Origin: Trichoplax sp. H2
Taxonomy: Eukaryota; Placozoa; Uniplacotomia; Trichoplacea
Assembly (NCBI GenBank): GCA_003344405.1
Contig: NOWV01000024.1
Span: 496,001 to 560,000, forward strand
Direction: 5' to 3'
DNA: 64,000 nucleotides
Position 1 is the first letter of the stretch. Each line of letters opens with the position of its first letter. The position numbers and the translations under genes were made by a program. Positions 1 through 13,928 of this stretch are shown here, piece after piece. The notes beneath the pieces were generated by a model. It was not told the origin of the DNA and did not search any database. It saw only the letters and a program-made list of their open reading frames with translations.

Positions 1-3000
1 TTAATTATTAGAGAAATATTATATTCTCATACTCATGAGCAAGAAAGCTCTCGCTCTTTATATTAAACAGTTTATCTGGGCAATATTAGCTAAAGATTGG
101 ATATTATGCTAGAAGTAATCATTCTTTTAGTTTAAATCATTAAAAATAGATGATAAAAAATTGCCGAAATTTCAGTTACGAAAACATAATTTCAATATAG
201 AACAAATAATTTACATCTTGTATCAAATTTTTACTACTATTGACATACGTGAGAGTATTTCAATTTAAAAATGAAATGAAACGATATCAACTTACATCCT
301 GATGAACAAAAAAATAACGAAATACTTATTCTTTGAGCTTAGGTATCGAACAGACCCTATCTAATTTGATGTAGTCAATAATTTATTACCTTAATTTATT
401 TAGTTATCCTGGCCGACAAGCCTTTTAATGTATTTAACCTGAAGATGAAAATTCCAAAATATGATCAACCCGTCAAGATCAAGCTCTTATATACTGTGCC
501 ACTGAATATAATTGAAATCACAGCTATTAATAACAAGCCTTCTAGTAAAACAATTTCGATACTAACCATTTGTTAGCATCTATTCATTGCTTGATAAAAA
601 AAATTATACCATTATGTCCAAGAATTGTTTTAGCCGATTTTGACGGAATACTATTAACTATTATTATCAAATTGCTGATTACCTTTGATGACAACTTTTA
701 TCCCTTATTTCATCACTACTGCTTTGACCTATTAATTCCAAATGCTTAGACAACTGCTATAAAGTCTCAACTATATTTGACTATATGCTTTAAGTTAATT
801 TAAATTTGAATACAATACTAACTTTATTAGTTAATATTTGGTTTCTTGACGAAATAAACAATTGTAAATTAATTATGTTCATTTGTGATTGCTGAAAATT
901 GAATAAATTGTTTTCATCATCGTCACTGAACTGTTATTCAATTCCTGTTTGTCCACCTGTTTAATATGACCAGCAGCAAAGTAATGACGATTTCTTGTGG
1001 GTTATTACACCGCTAGCATTTGCAACTATTTTCATATATTTTATCGTTTTGATAACAAAATTTTTTCCTATTCTGGAGACAAAAACTGCCAAGCAAGGCT
1101 TTTCATTGCATTATATTAATAAGGCATATTGTCTTATTGATAGTTCGATCAATACTCTTGTATTACTCTATCAGTTAGAACCCAGCAGAGAATGGGACAT
1201 AATTGTCTTCCCATTAAGCTTCAGGTGAAATTCCGATATTGCAATGACAAAAAATTAAAACTATTTTCTGCTAATGATTTTTTTATATGTGAAATAATAA
1301 CTCTAGATAACTGCTTTAATAGTGGTAACAAATCAGCGTCAATATATTTAAAATTGACATTATTAAAGCATAGGCGTCATTTAACGATTGAATGATTATC
1401 CATCACCTTTAATTGCATGGATGAATAACTCAATTCTATTTAACCTTAAGATGTCGATCTATTTGAAAACATGAAGTGAACATCGTTAGTCGGAGAGACA
1501 TGTCTTAATTTGGTACGACTCATTAATAAACGCAAGCAATAAGTCAATGATTCAACACGAACAAAACGATTTTCCGTATTTTTTCCCCTTTTATTCTCTG
1601 GTAATACCTATTTTGTTGTACCCTGAGGTGATCAAAGCAAGTACTATAGGTCAGGAGATGATGGGAAATTTTCTAAATTAATTATATCATCGAAATTCAA
1701 CAGAATATTTATTAATAGAATAGTAGACAATTACTGATCAATGTAGCGTTGAAAATCCTTTCCGACAAGCATTTGATTGATAATATTAAACTTTGTATAG
1801 ATTTAATTTAATCAGTAAATGAAATAACAAGGAGGGCTGTAATCTTAGACATCTAACATAATACAATAGAATATTTTTAATTAACGATCGTCAAAAATAA
1901 TCTAAATCGTCTAATTTTTATTTATTTTTTACTAATCTAGCAAATACTGATGTACAAACCCTTGAAATGGCGCATTTTTTTGCGTGCATTTCTTTTTCTT
2001 ATGCAGTAAATAAAAAGTTAATTGTTATGATAGTCATTTGTAGCTACATCAAATCATCATCATTTATCTGATTGATTGTGATAGCGTATAAATTACTAAA
2101 GATACAAAGGTTCTGTTTAAGAGTTTCACTTTTTCAAGTGTAATTTATAGGCACTAAACGTAGGTTGGACAAACTTTTTTGGCAGTAAATTTTGATTAGG
2201 CTATTACCACGACAACAAAAATAATAAATACTTAATCTGCTATCAGCAATAGAATTGCCTTCAATTTCAATTCAGTATGAAAAAAAAGCTAGAGGTACAT
2301 TATATAGAATATAAATCTACTGTCAAGGGAACTGCGATACTCGTACTTTGTAACAAAGTACTCGATTTAAGTATCTTGTAAAAACAGTAAGTCTTATTTA
2401 AGAAGGTAATAATGTGAATAATATATTACATATTTGCTTATTCCATCATCGGCTGAAGATATAGTACCTGAACTCTAGAATCTGTTATATTTGAAGACCA
2501 TTTACAATTCTGGTTCAGGATTAAATTTAGAAAACGAAAATAGTTGCTTTTTAGTGTAAATAATACAAATGTTTCGCTGATTAATGATTGATTACTAAAG
2601 CAATATGACGTAATATTATCTCAAAAGTTTATAACAGTATCATTAATACGTTTAAGAGCAAAAGTAATCGATACGTAATAGGAAAAATATTTTAAAATTG
2701 TTACGGTATGCAATAATGAATGGAAGCCAAAATCAAAGTACATTAAATTTTCTAAATCGCTTAAGACCAATATTTTAAGCAGAAATGGATGTTGTTTCCC
2801 AGGTGGCAAAAACAATAACAACAATTCTTATAACAATGCTATCCAGTAGAAAAAGTTAATAGATCATGAAGTCAGATCTACATTTTTACATTAAAACAAA
2901 AGATCGAAAAAGGAAACAAATAAATTGACCTCGATTATTTTTCCGGTCGTAAAGAAATGAAGTATTCTGAGATACAGTTGATTATGGTTGTTTTTTAGAG

Positions 3001-6000
3001 ATCAAAAGCAGCTTTGTTGTTTTATAATCGTATCCATTGAAATCAATAACATCTGAAATATCACTTTACAGAAAATCTATATAGGGGCTGATATAATTAT
3101 TGCTTAAGAAGGGATACTGATTGTTGGTGCTCTAAGATTAATTTCTTGCTTGATTAGTGATATATCTGGTAGTATTCATAGCGGAGGCATTAAGATAATA
3201 ATGAGCGTTAGTTAAGTAAAGCTAAATTCCCTATAAATACTTTAACTATTGTTGAACGAAGAAATAAAAAATAGCGAGGACGACTTTGATAGAGTCTCAA
3301 AAGCACTCTTAATTTCGGTCAGATTTATCAGCATAGCCGTAGCATTATAAAATGCACCTGCACTATAGTTTTAGTTTAAAATATCAGTATACTACGATAA
3401 ACAAAAAGTTAACTCCTATCTAAGCTTCTTCATCGTTTATTCAATTTGGATAACAATTTTATCTAGCAAAGCATAAAAGCTGCTTGAGTATTGTTTTACC
3501 TAAAGCGTCTACTTTTAACCTAGTCGTACCCTAGACGATTATTATATTGCAGTACGAAAGAGAACTTAACATACTATCATAGTTATTTCAAGTATTAAGG
3601 AAAAAGTTGCTAGAATTATAATCGATATGCATCGTCAGTTTTCTACCATTATTTTATCTATTTATCAAAAATAACAATAATGTCTACTTGGGATAGTACA
3701 AGACTTCAGCAAGATTATAATAAAATGTGACCTGAATTCTACAGAGTATTGCTAAGTAACACAAAATTTCTTTCCTTCAATATGGAAATGCCAATTATGA
3801 ATGAAAATTAGAGACAATAGTTTCTCAATTGCTGTAGTATATTTCGTGCCGAATATTGTGATCGTATTAAGTCGATGGATGAATTTATAACAATAAACAA
3901 AATCAAAATTGATCCTAAATTTAGTCGTGCCTAATAGGATCACTAGTCTTGATTAAGAACAGTTCAACTACCGGTCGGAATCGTACCGTAGGAAGTGAGA
4001 TCAAAATAGAGTATTTTACAGGATAATAAAATAAGGCATATTTGATCCGAAGGCATTTGCCATGCATGATTTCACAGTATGGTTTATGTTCAACCATGTA
4101 AGAAAATGAAGCATCGATAATTATAATTTGAATGGAGATATTGGCTGATACAAAGAGTAACGATCAGTGTAGTACCTTCTTCTCCTTTTCGTATTTAAAG
4201 TGATCGGGTATGATGGATGGAATTAAATTAAAGGTTAAAATATTACCGTAGTATCAGATAAGGATAGCCGCAAAGTTAGTCTATTTTACTCTGTTCCTTA
4301 ACTGTAATATCACACAACAGGACACATTAAATTATAGGCGGAGACGATACGAGAAATATACCATTGACAATACTCCTCAATGCCGAACGTATTCGTGAAA
4401 TAACACGCATCATATTTTGGCGAACAAGGTTATTTTAATTTAAAATAGCATTTAAATCCAATCAATGTCCGATAGCTGTAATAACTTTTACCATTAATAG
4501 CAGCCCAATAATAAAAATATTTTCAACTACGTTACACGTATGTAACTATTACTTCCTAATTAGTGAAGTACTGGTATTTCAAGATTCAGCTCTATATCGA
4601 TATCTACCATACTACGTAATGATGGGAGCATATTATCGCTCTCATAGATTGATGTTGTCAAAATCATTTTAACATTAAAATGCTTCTTTATGACAGAGAT
4701 CAATTGAATTGTGGATTAAAAGAGATGAAGATGAATCCCCTGAAGCTATCTTACTATAAAATTTGAAGATTAGATTTAGACAAAACCGATCCATCCTACA
4801 ACAGCCTTAGCTAATATTTTATTCAGATCGCAAGTTATTTATAAATTTCTACTGATAAGCATCAACTGTAGTGCTGCTTAATATCTCATCAAGACATGAT
4901 TTTTTCGCTATTTAAACCTAAATTCTTTAACTTAATGTTACTAACATCTCTCGATCATAAACGTCACCCGTAAATAGGGCGTAAATAAAATTTATCAACT
5001 TATGAGATCCTATGGCGGGTTAAAGACTAAATTCAATTTGCGATCATATCATTTCGGTACATAGTTTAATATCCGGTTTTAGACTTATGTAGGCGTTCTA
5101 AAATTCAATTACAGCAGTTTAATTCAATTTTAGCAACCAGGTGATAATAAAGATATAGTAAATTCTGACGGCTAGCACAGCTTGATTACTTCTTTTGATT
5201 GGTGTCTCATCTCATTAGTTAGAGTCTTCGACATAGCTTCGGACATACTATCATGCTTGACTAATTTTGATTTCGTTACAGATAGTATGAGTAAAAAGGA
5301 ATAGTATTGTGCTGATTGAAGCCATTTCAATAGTTAATAAATGAACATTACATTAATCAGGCCACCTTGAATGCTATGCTGCTTCACTTTCTAGCCGTCT
5401 TGTTCACGAGCGTTTTATTCTCCTTGCATGTAAGAGTATTTCGACAAATCAAAATATTTATTTAGTATCAGTATTAAAATAGCCTGAATGCGGTACCGAA
5501 TGAAAATGCTATGTAACTAAAAGCATTTATTAGCAACTGTATAAATATGTTCAGTCTATAAATAATATAATTAAACATGCAAGAACCAAGAAGATGGAGC
5601 AAGTTTGAGCTTTTTTAAACATGTTTGAGGTTAGGCTATCATTCTTGGATAATTTTTATTTCTTACTTTACAGCTTAGAAATCTTTTTGGTAAGTGTATT
5701 TATTAAAATAGCTAAAGGCTATCCGTAAGTAAGAGCTATCTTGAAATTCAAAATAAATGCTGGTTAGCCTTTAAAATATGGTAATGAATACTTAGCATTA
5801 TCAGCAAAAAAAATTCTAAATGCGTGTGAAAAATGAATACTAATGAACACTTAAAATATGAATTAAGTAAATATTAAAATTAATTTGCCTTTTAAAACTT
5901 CACTTTAGCTGAAATTGAGAGTTTACGGGATTATTCATAAGAGATGATCAAAATTATGAAATTAAGCCATCTGAAATAGACAATTCTTAACGTAAACATT

Positions 6001-9000
6001 CCTAAATTATTGAGCTAAAATCTCTATCCGGTCGTATAAGAAGTACTCATATTGATTTACTATCATCGAATTAACTTAGAATTCGTACAGTAATTTGGAC
6101 TCTTTTTATATAATTATCGGCATATGTATTTGAAATTCTCGAATTAGTCGTTTTATTGTGAAAAATAAATGATTATACGCTTATTAACTTAACTAGACAG
6201 TATCAGACGTTTTTTAATTCTATTACAGTAGATACTTGTTATTAACATCACTGAATAGTGCTTAAAATAATAGAATAAGATAACGGTTTTTTTATTCTAG
6301 TGAGGTTTGCTAACGCAGTGCTCATGTTGTGAACTAGTCGATCGAAAAGATTAGTTTACGAATATGCCAAATGGTTAGATATAAATAAATAGGTGTCCAG
6401 GTGTTTTGGGTAACGTCTAATGCTTTGCAATTATACAATTATCAGGTATGGTACTTTATTTCTAAATTATGTATATGAGTTCGTTTTAACTACTTTAGTT
6501 ACGTCTAGACATAGCTATTATAATGAAATAATTTTTGGTACATATATAGTGCAATTCACTTGCTTTTATTTCATCGCTTTCTACCAGTAGCAGAAAATCT
6601 CGTTAGCATAAATTATTCTAATGCTCTCTTCTACATCTAAGAGATGCCTTTAAAATAAATGATCAGACTATCCTTTACGAAATCGTAGCGGATGAAAAGA
6701 TTGAATAATTATGAAATTTTTCTGTTTAGCTTGCCTCTCATCTAGTATATAGTATTAAAGACCAGTAGTAGAGTTTTCGATCAAATTAAATCACAGAAGT
6801 TAAGATTTACTTGTCAGTAGACCTCTTTTGTCCTTTTAAGCTCAATCTGACCTTAATTTCCACTTCTGAAAGGCTTTATTCAAAAATTAGGCTTCTTAAC
6901 TTTTATAATTACTGTACAATAATTAAAAATTTTAATAACAATGGGAGGCTACTATAACCATGCACAATTTTCGTGCAATACAATTAATGTAATTTAATCT
7001 TTAATACAACATGTATGTTCGCAGAAATTTCCCGTTTACTGTCATTCGTAAGTCTTGACCTATATCTTTGTCTTCAATCACGAATCTGTAGTCGAAAAAT
7101 AAAATATAGAAATTAAACTGGACTTTTGGATCTTACTATTTATTTCCAATTGGAAATAAAAAGATCCTCAATATTCATACTAATAATATATATTAATTAA
7201 TGAATAATTCCGAGAAACTAGTGCAAGTATGGTACATTGTTTTAAATCTATATCTATGAATGTGTTCGCTCATTATCCACTTACAACTAGTAAGCAACAA
7301 AAATATACTGCAAAATTTTCATACTATTGCATCCCTTCATAATGATCACTAAATATCTAATAATGTGAGATCAAATTTTGAAGAGAATAGCTTAATTTTG
7401 ACTTTAAATAATTCATATATCTTACGACTAGTACAACGATATTGTACATCTATCTCTATCAAATGAATAAATGTCCTTATTAAATTTTAAAACTAAAAGT
7501 ACTAACTACAGCAAAATTGAATCGCAAAATGATTAACCGTGTAATAAGCTATAAAATACTTGGGTCGAAATAATCGAGTCTAAATCAGTTCTTTCTGACT
7601 AAAATTAAGCTGTTCAGCCCTATATGCAGCAATACATAATTATTATAATTCAATTTAAGTACAGAACCAATATTATTTTTATTTCCGTATTTTATGAAAC
7701 TGTAGCAAGGATTTCCATTCAGAGTTCAATTAAAATTAGTTCACATCCTATTTAATTTCAACACGATACATCATTGAAAGTAATTGCATTCGATTCATTA
7801 TATTGAAAAATTCTAAGAATGTGGATTACAGTAATTTATATAACAAATACATGAATAATGCAACTCCATGACTACTAAAATACAAATTAGACCAAGTTCT
7901 CATGGTATAATTGGCGTCCGATTTCTATTGAATAGAAAAGTATTAAAATAAAATTGAATATATTTCGAAGTATATAAAATAGAAATTAAACTTCTTTATA
8001 AATTTATTCATTTTTGATAGATATACAAGGACATCTTTTTGATATAGTAGTTATAGAGAAATAATATATTAATTTATTATTGTTAGTATCAATGTGGTAA
8101 CTATGCAATAATATTGCGAACTAAATATGGAAAATAATAATATATTACTTCAGAAAGTTATACGCACTTTTACTCTCCAAATAAAACTAATGAAAAAAAA
8201 ATTAAGCTAAAATGTTGGCATTTATCAGAATTGAGGCTCTCTCTGACGTAAAATCTATCGGGTACATTCCTTGAGGTTAAAATAGATACTTTACGTAAGA
8301 ATCATCGTAACTGATATCAGTTAGCCAATTAATCATACTATCATTAATATTAGTATTTGATTGATAGCTTAATCTGTAATATCTTAATTTTACGAATTTA
8401 GTTTTACGTCTTCCTTATATTGTATTTCAAACGTTAAATAATTTTACTCGCATTTTTATGTTACAATAATGGAATCTTCACTAAAAATAACGATAGAAAT
8501 AGGGATTGAAGAGATACCTATCAATTCGCAAATAATTTATTTAACATAGCTTCTAGCAGCTGTTGTTGCTAACTAGTAGACATCCATATGTGCAAATCGG
8601 CATCAATAAGTGAACCTATATTTGTTAACTAGATCGGCATAATATAGCCGCAAAGCTTTAATCAGCTGGTCAATGGTGATTCTAATGCTGCTACTTATGA
8701 TGCGCATATGATAATATATCCATTGCGTGTAATTGACACTTGGATCCTGTGATGATTGTTGTTGAAGTTCCGAACAGTATTTCTCGCATATACACATTAC
8801 TACATGCTGTGGTTACGTTATAACTAACAGATACTATTACATTAGTTGCTTTAAAACCTCTTTTTAGCATTAGAACTGACAATGTAAATCTTAGTTACAT
8901 ACTTTACGCTAATAAAATGTTGATGTTGGGTTGATATACAGAAGTACGAAAAGCTAACTGATTGCAATATATCACTCAAAATAAGTAAGGTTAAATATAA

Positions 9001-9174
9001 AACTCGGTGCTAAATATCGATTTTTAATGAACAACTAATATAGAAATTAAAACAAGTGAGAGAAAGAAACAGCGTGATTCTAACTAGCCATTGCAAATTT
9101 TATATTAAGTACAACCTATCTGCTTAATGTAAGATCTGCTAACAATTTCTAATCTACTCATAGACTCTACTTAC
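1..9174. other. Gene-poor AT-rich DNA downstream of PORCN
   Basis: I see no exon chain on either strand that I can defend. The stretch is very AT-rich. Its open frames are short, and some of them start at GTG or TTG rather than ATG, for example 995-1228. The last, short PORCN exon (about 30 residues in relatives) should lie in the right-hand part, somewhere below 9175, but I could not place it. An ATG-started frame at 8603-8797 on the minus strand is the only open candidate there, and it does not resemble the expected PORCN end. One possible signal-peptide exon (5376-5429, +) is listed separately. Confidence 0.5.
5376..5429 (+). other. Possible first coding exon with signal peptide (weak)
   Basis: An ATG opens 18 codons coding MLLHFLAVLFTSVLFSLH, a typical hydrophobic leader, and the frame runs straight into a good splice donor (CAT|GTAAGA). 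The composition is richer in G and C than its surroundings. I could not find a convincing second exon between here and 8.6 kb. It may therefore be the start of a secreted-protein gene, a decayed remnant or chance. Transcript data would decide. Confidence 0.2.
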
Positions 9175-12100
9175 TCTAGCGTCATTTGAAATACCAAATA
9201 GTGCACCGAGGTATACCAAATGAAAATAAGCAATCAGGCTAAAGACAAGATTGATGGATATAGCTACAAAGGAAGGCTAGAAAGGAATAAATCCAATTTA
9301 TAATTGAAATACCCAATTTACCCTATCAAGCTGCACAGTAAAGTAGAAGATTATCGCAAAGGTTTTTTAATATTTTGTTGGTGTATGTGATTCTCGACAC
9401 ACTTAATGAATTGAACTTATGGCTGATGGAATAGTTAGACAAATAACTTTTCATTAACACTTTTGTTATGTAATAGCTCACCGCTAAGTGCAATCATTTC
9501 GCTTTTAAGATAAAGTCTATAATATCCTTTCATTTGTTGTCTGAGTAAACTAACCTCCTTATAGAAATGCTGACAACGATTTTTTTGACATTTTCTTGAC
9601 ATGATGCACGCATTCAATAACTGAGCTAATTTTTTCCGGAATACTGAAGTGAAGACCGTCCAGTTTATTCATATTTAATGTAATCATAAAATGAATAAAA
9701 TGATATCTCTAATTAATTAAAATCTTTTGATTGACATAGTTTGGCTAAGTGAAGAGTTAGTTAATCATAAGAGTCTTGTTGTAAAAGTAAAATTGCAGTA
9801 TCTTACGAATGTATCAAAAACGATATTTTCAATCATTCCATTAATACTTAGATATATCAAGGATAGTCTAGCAATGAAATGTAGGTAGATAGATATTCCC
9901 AGACTAATAAGTCAATACATGATACCAACTTTATGTTTATCAATTATAATTAATTATAATAAAGGAGATAGGCCAATCATCTACACTACAATTTTGCTAC
10001 TTTCAGGAAATTCTGTCTCTGGACATTATGCTTATTAAAGAGCATTTCATTATTTTTGGAGACTTATAAGCTCAGATATAATTAGATTAGCTAGTTTCCA
10101 ATCTCTAGCTTTATGCCATTGCAATATATATCTGAATTAATTCTAGTAAGAAATAACTAGAGTAATTTTCAAAGCAATAGTAAATTGATGCTTTCTATTT
10201 AACAATTTAAGATATATCACTTTCCCTACTATCATCTGAATTAGCTATAAATAAATTTTAAAAAGTTATAGCAACTGTCAAACATAGAAATATATTATTT
10301 AGTGAAGGTAAATGGTGAGAAGAGAGTCTGTTGTTCCTATTTTGGATTGTTTTTAAGCCGTTAAAACAGTTAAATACAACATGTAAAATACAATCTATAT
10401 AGGGGATTAGAGGATCAAATAGGCCAAATACATTATGTATCACTAATAGGTTACTTGAAACTTACCATGTTCAATGTATGCATAAACTCCAATAGATAGC
10501 AATATTGCGGATAGAGAAAAATTCAATCCCTAAAAGAGAATTGATATGCTGTACTTAATTGAAGTTCCATTTACAAATAATAGGTATATGAGTAAATCAA
10601 GAAGCTCCAGGAAATTAGAGTATTAGGGTGTTTAATACCTTCTTTAGTGTTAAGTTAGATGAATTATCTGTTAGCACGAGAAGCTACTCAAATGTTCTAC
10701 ACTATAGCGATATACTATCAGTAGTATATAGACACAGTGAATATTTACTATGCGATACGGCTGATTTAATGGTACCGTAGTAAATATAGATTAGCCGTTG
10801 TTTAATACGCTTGACTAAACATATATTCCATTTTACTAGTAGCAGCTAACTTGTAGTTGCCACGAACGAATATAAATGTACTAACGTGTAATAGAGCACT
10901 AGCAAAATATGTTGCAAATACCGCAAACCATTTGCCTCCAGTTATAGAAGGTTGATAAATATCTAACGGTAGAATAGTTGTATTAGCATAAAAAAATATG
11001 AACATGAAAAATCTTCATAAAATTCGTACAATGCTTGATTCGAAATAAGCGAAGAAAAATTGTAGTGTAATCTTACATTTTTTCAGCATCCAATGGATTG
11101 GCATGTTCCAGTAAATAACAACTTCTACCAATGATCTAGGTAATTCAATTCTTGAAGGTTTAACAACTTCATGTTGCCTGAAATTAAGAACAATTTTTGG
11201 TGGAAGATTGTCAAATTACCTTAAACATTTGTAAAAGGATATATGTTACATTAATACGAGTGTAAATTAAATGTAGACTATATCTATTAACTATCAAAAT
11301 AAGTTTCATTGCCTTCAATTGTCTTAATATCGATATTTGACGATGAATGTAGCAAATAATTATCTCTAATATTAATGATGATAGATAAAACTTTTTGCAG
11401 TTAGCTAACCAATCAAGACTTTCGTTATCTTCATGAGGCTCATTGAAATAACCTGACGCTAGGCTAGTCGCTTCCGATGTTAAGCAAACAAAGTAGTGAC
11501 TAAATCGAAACGATAGGGCAGATAGCCAGGCTATGATCCACCTTTAACGTATTGCAAAAAATAATAATTATATAATTAAAATGTGCAATACAGCAAATCT
11601 AAGCATCTAATGTACTATATCACAATTTTGAGCCTTTTTGTAACTAATTTTTGGCTAGCTTGCAAAATAATATCAAGTAAATACTGAAGCATCTAAGTAC
11701 TATACCAGAAATTTAAAGCTCTAAATTCTATTTAAAGAGCTTATTGTAAATAAATTACAAACTACGACTTAGACTTAATTTTCCAGTAACAATTTGGCTT
11801 ACTAATAACTAACAAGGCATGTATATATATTCTAGGCATTGCTGAGAGCAATGATCTGATTCTCCAGTTCGTGTATGAGTCTTTTAAAGCTAATTCCGTT
11901 CTTAAGAGTGAACAGTGGTATATTTGGGGAGAGAGTAAAAGATAAGCTGATTATGCTCGTTAAAAAGATATGTTCCATGACATACTTATTATTGTTACTG
12001 TGTTCTCGCAAACCAGAAGACACACAAGTAGATATTATTAGGCATATAAAACCAAGTATCAGCGATTTACAGATCGCATAGCTCCACCTCAAGTCCTATC

Positions 12101-13928
12101 AAATCATGAATCAATAAAAAGTATTATCAGACAATGAGATTGAATCATTAGTAGGATTTTATGCAGTTGGATAATGGAAAATGAGCCTAAATTTATAAAT
12201 GAATAAATGATTACAATTCTTCTATTGAAGATGCAGCGCTGATAATCATTATAAGTCATGAATGGGCCAAAAATAGCTGTGCCAACAAAATTACAGTATC
12301 CAAAACATTGCATAGGTGAAATAGGTAGGTGTACTTCTTTGCTATCTACATCAACAGCTAGAGCGATAAGTTTCATGGCTAAGACCATTTCTATCCCTAT
12401 TTTCAAAAATATAATTAATTCAGATTCTTACTTACGGCAAGAAATATACACCGGTTTTAATTTAAGACCGTTAAATTTTACCAAAAATTATTGTTACGTT
12501 AGTCAATCTGCAGCTGAATTAAATTCTTATACGTTATATGTAGGTCACCTTAGTTACAATACATCTTAACTTTATAATCTATGGTGGAGTAAATATAGAT
12601 TTGATATAATCGTAAATTTAGATCACCTGTTTTATTGCTACAAGCTAATATTTGTCGAGATGTAACATTAAATATTCTAGTACCGATTCTAAAATACTTA
12701 TCATGTTAACTGCCGACAATTAACTGAGGTGTGATGATAGGGATAAATATTAGATTAATAACACAATTTGGATACTTTTAAAAGAATACTGTGCTAACTT
12801 GATTCTTATCCATTTATCATAGCGAATTGATTGCCCTAAATATTCTTTTGCTAATTTTTAAAACTTGCTTTGATTGCCTTACCTCGTAATCTTTGCCACG
12901 ATTCTAGGTAAATAATTTCAAATTCGCTAATTTAAGATAAGAAGAATCTTAAATAAATATTATGTGTCGTATTTCAGAGTGAAACGTCTTAATACAAAAG
13001 GATTTGAAGATTACTCTATACTAAGGTTTAAAATTAAGTAAAATAGAAATTTAAATCGTGAAGAGAAAAAACAAATATCTGTAGCAGTAGCAATTCTACT
13101 CCATAATATTTCGTCATTTTTGATGCGAAATATTACTAACTAAACCTTCAACTTTCTTCTACAGTATCTTCAATAAGATTCTTTAATGTTGTCTATTAGC
13201 TTTAATATTCAGTTTTGATTTACTGTTAATTTTTTGAAATAGGAAATTGTTAACTGTGAATAGATAATAATATGAATAATATTTATACATTATATATTAA
13301 CGACTGAGTCCTAATACTCCTTCAGAAGACATACCTAACGCTCCATAAAACTTAACTTATAACAGTAGCTCTATATTCTTACACTATGAGTAGGGCACCA
13401 TAGCATTGCTATAGTGCCAGCAAGCTAACGAACTGAGCGTCTTTAAGTCATTAGTTTAGTTTGTACAGGTAAATCTATTTTCTATCAGTCTCTTATGTAC
13501 CATAGCATTAGATAGCAAACGGAAACCAGAGCCATGATAATACCGCGATGTCGATCAAAAAATCGAATAATTACATAACCAATCCAGGTTTCTACTAGTA
13601 AAACGACTATTTGACTTTCAAATTGAAGCCAGAGAACTAATGTGCCTGCTAGGCCTGCGAAAGCATGATTAATGAAAGTGTATTGTTGATGAAATGGATT
13701 ACAAAAAACCAAAAGACGAAATAGAATACAGGGATAGAAGTTTAAATAATGATTGAATAGTATTTGACTAAGTAATGGAATCATGCATTCATAATATTGT
13801 TGAGTTATATAACTAAACCACGTCTGCGGTGATGATAAAGTTGAATCCAACATTAGGTTTATTAATTCATTGGAACCAGGATATTCTGAGTCTTTACTTA
13901 GGTATAAATCAACATTACCGTCTTCCAT
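9175..13928 (-). CDS. PORCN: Protein-serine O-palmitoleoyltransferase porcupine (MBOAT family), last exon missing
   Basis: Porcupine is the multi-pass ER membrane enzyme that attaches palmitoleate to Wnt proteins. Exons (minus strand, 5' to 3'): 13928-13501, 12926-12883, 12396-12215, 12095-11999, 11530-11410, 11177-11077, 10962-10886, 10529-10466, 9643-9555, 9276-9175. They join in phase and code 435 residues; relatives have about 460. Family landmarks in order: MVLAMKLIALAVDVDS, FVGTAIFGPF (exon 3), SHYFVCLTSEA (exon 5), IELPRSLVEVVIYWNMP (exon 6, the Asn of the W-N-M-P motif), TYFASALLH (exon 7, active-site His), then a cysteine-containing loop (exon 9) and YFHLVYLGALFG (exon 10). The end of exon 4 is uncertain; I used ACA|GTAACA because it fits the phase of exon 5. 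The ATG at 13928 is the first ATG in the open frame; the frame runs upstream to a stop near 14034 without another ATG. The C-terminal exon was not identified. Confidence 0.93.
13394..13418. repeat. Near-perfect hairpin in PORCN intron 1
   Basis: An 11-base inverted repeat with one mismatch flanks a 3-base loop (GGCACCATAGC / GCTATAGTGCC). It lies about 85 bases downstream of the exon 1 donor of PORCN. It could be a structured intronic element or the palindromic tip of a small decayed transposon. No function can be assigned. Confidence 0.6.

Noticed and set aside
995-1395. Two overlapping plus-strand frames
   Set aside because: The first begins with GTG. Neither has splice context or recognisable similarity, and the composition is that of the flanks.
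12258-12569. 103-codon plus-strand open frame
   Set aside because: It is largely antisense to PORCN exon 3, whose minus-strand reading has clear family motifs and splice sites.
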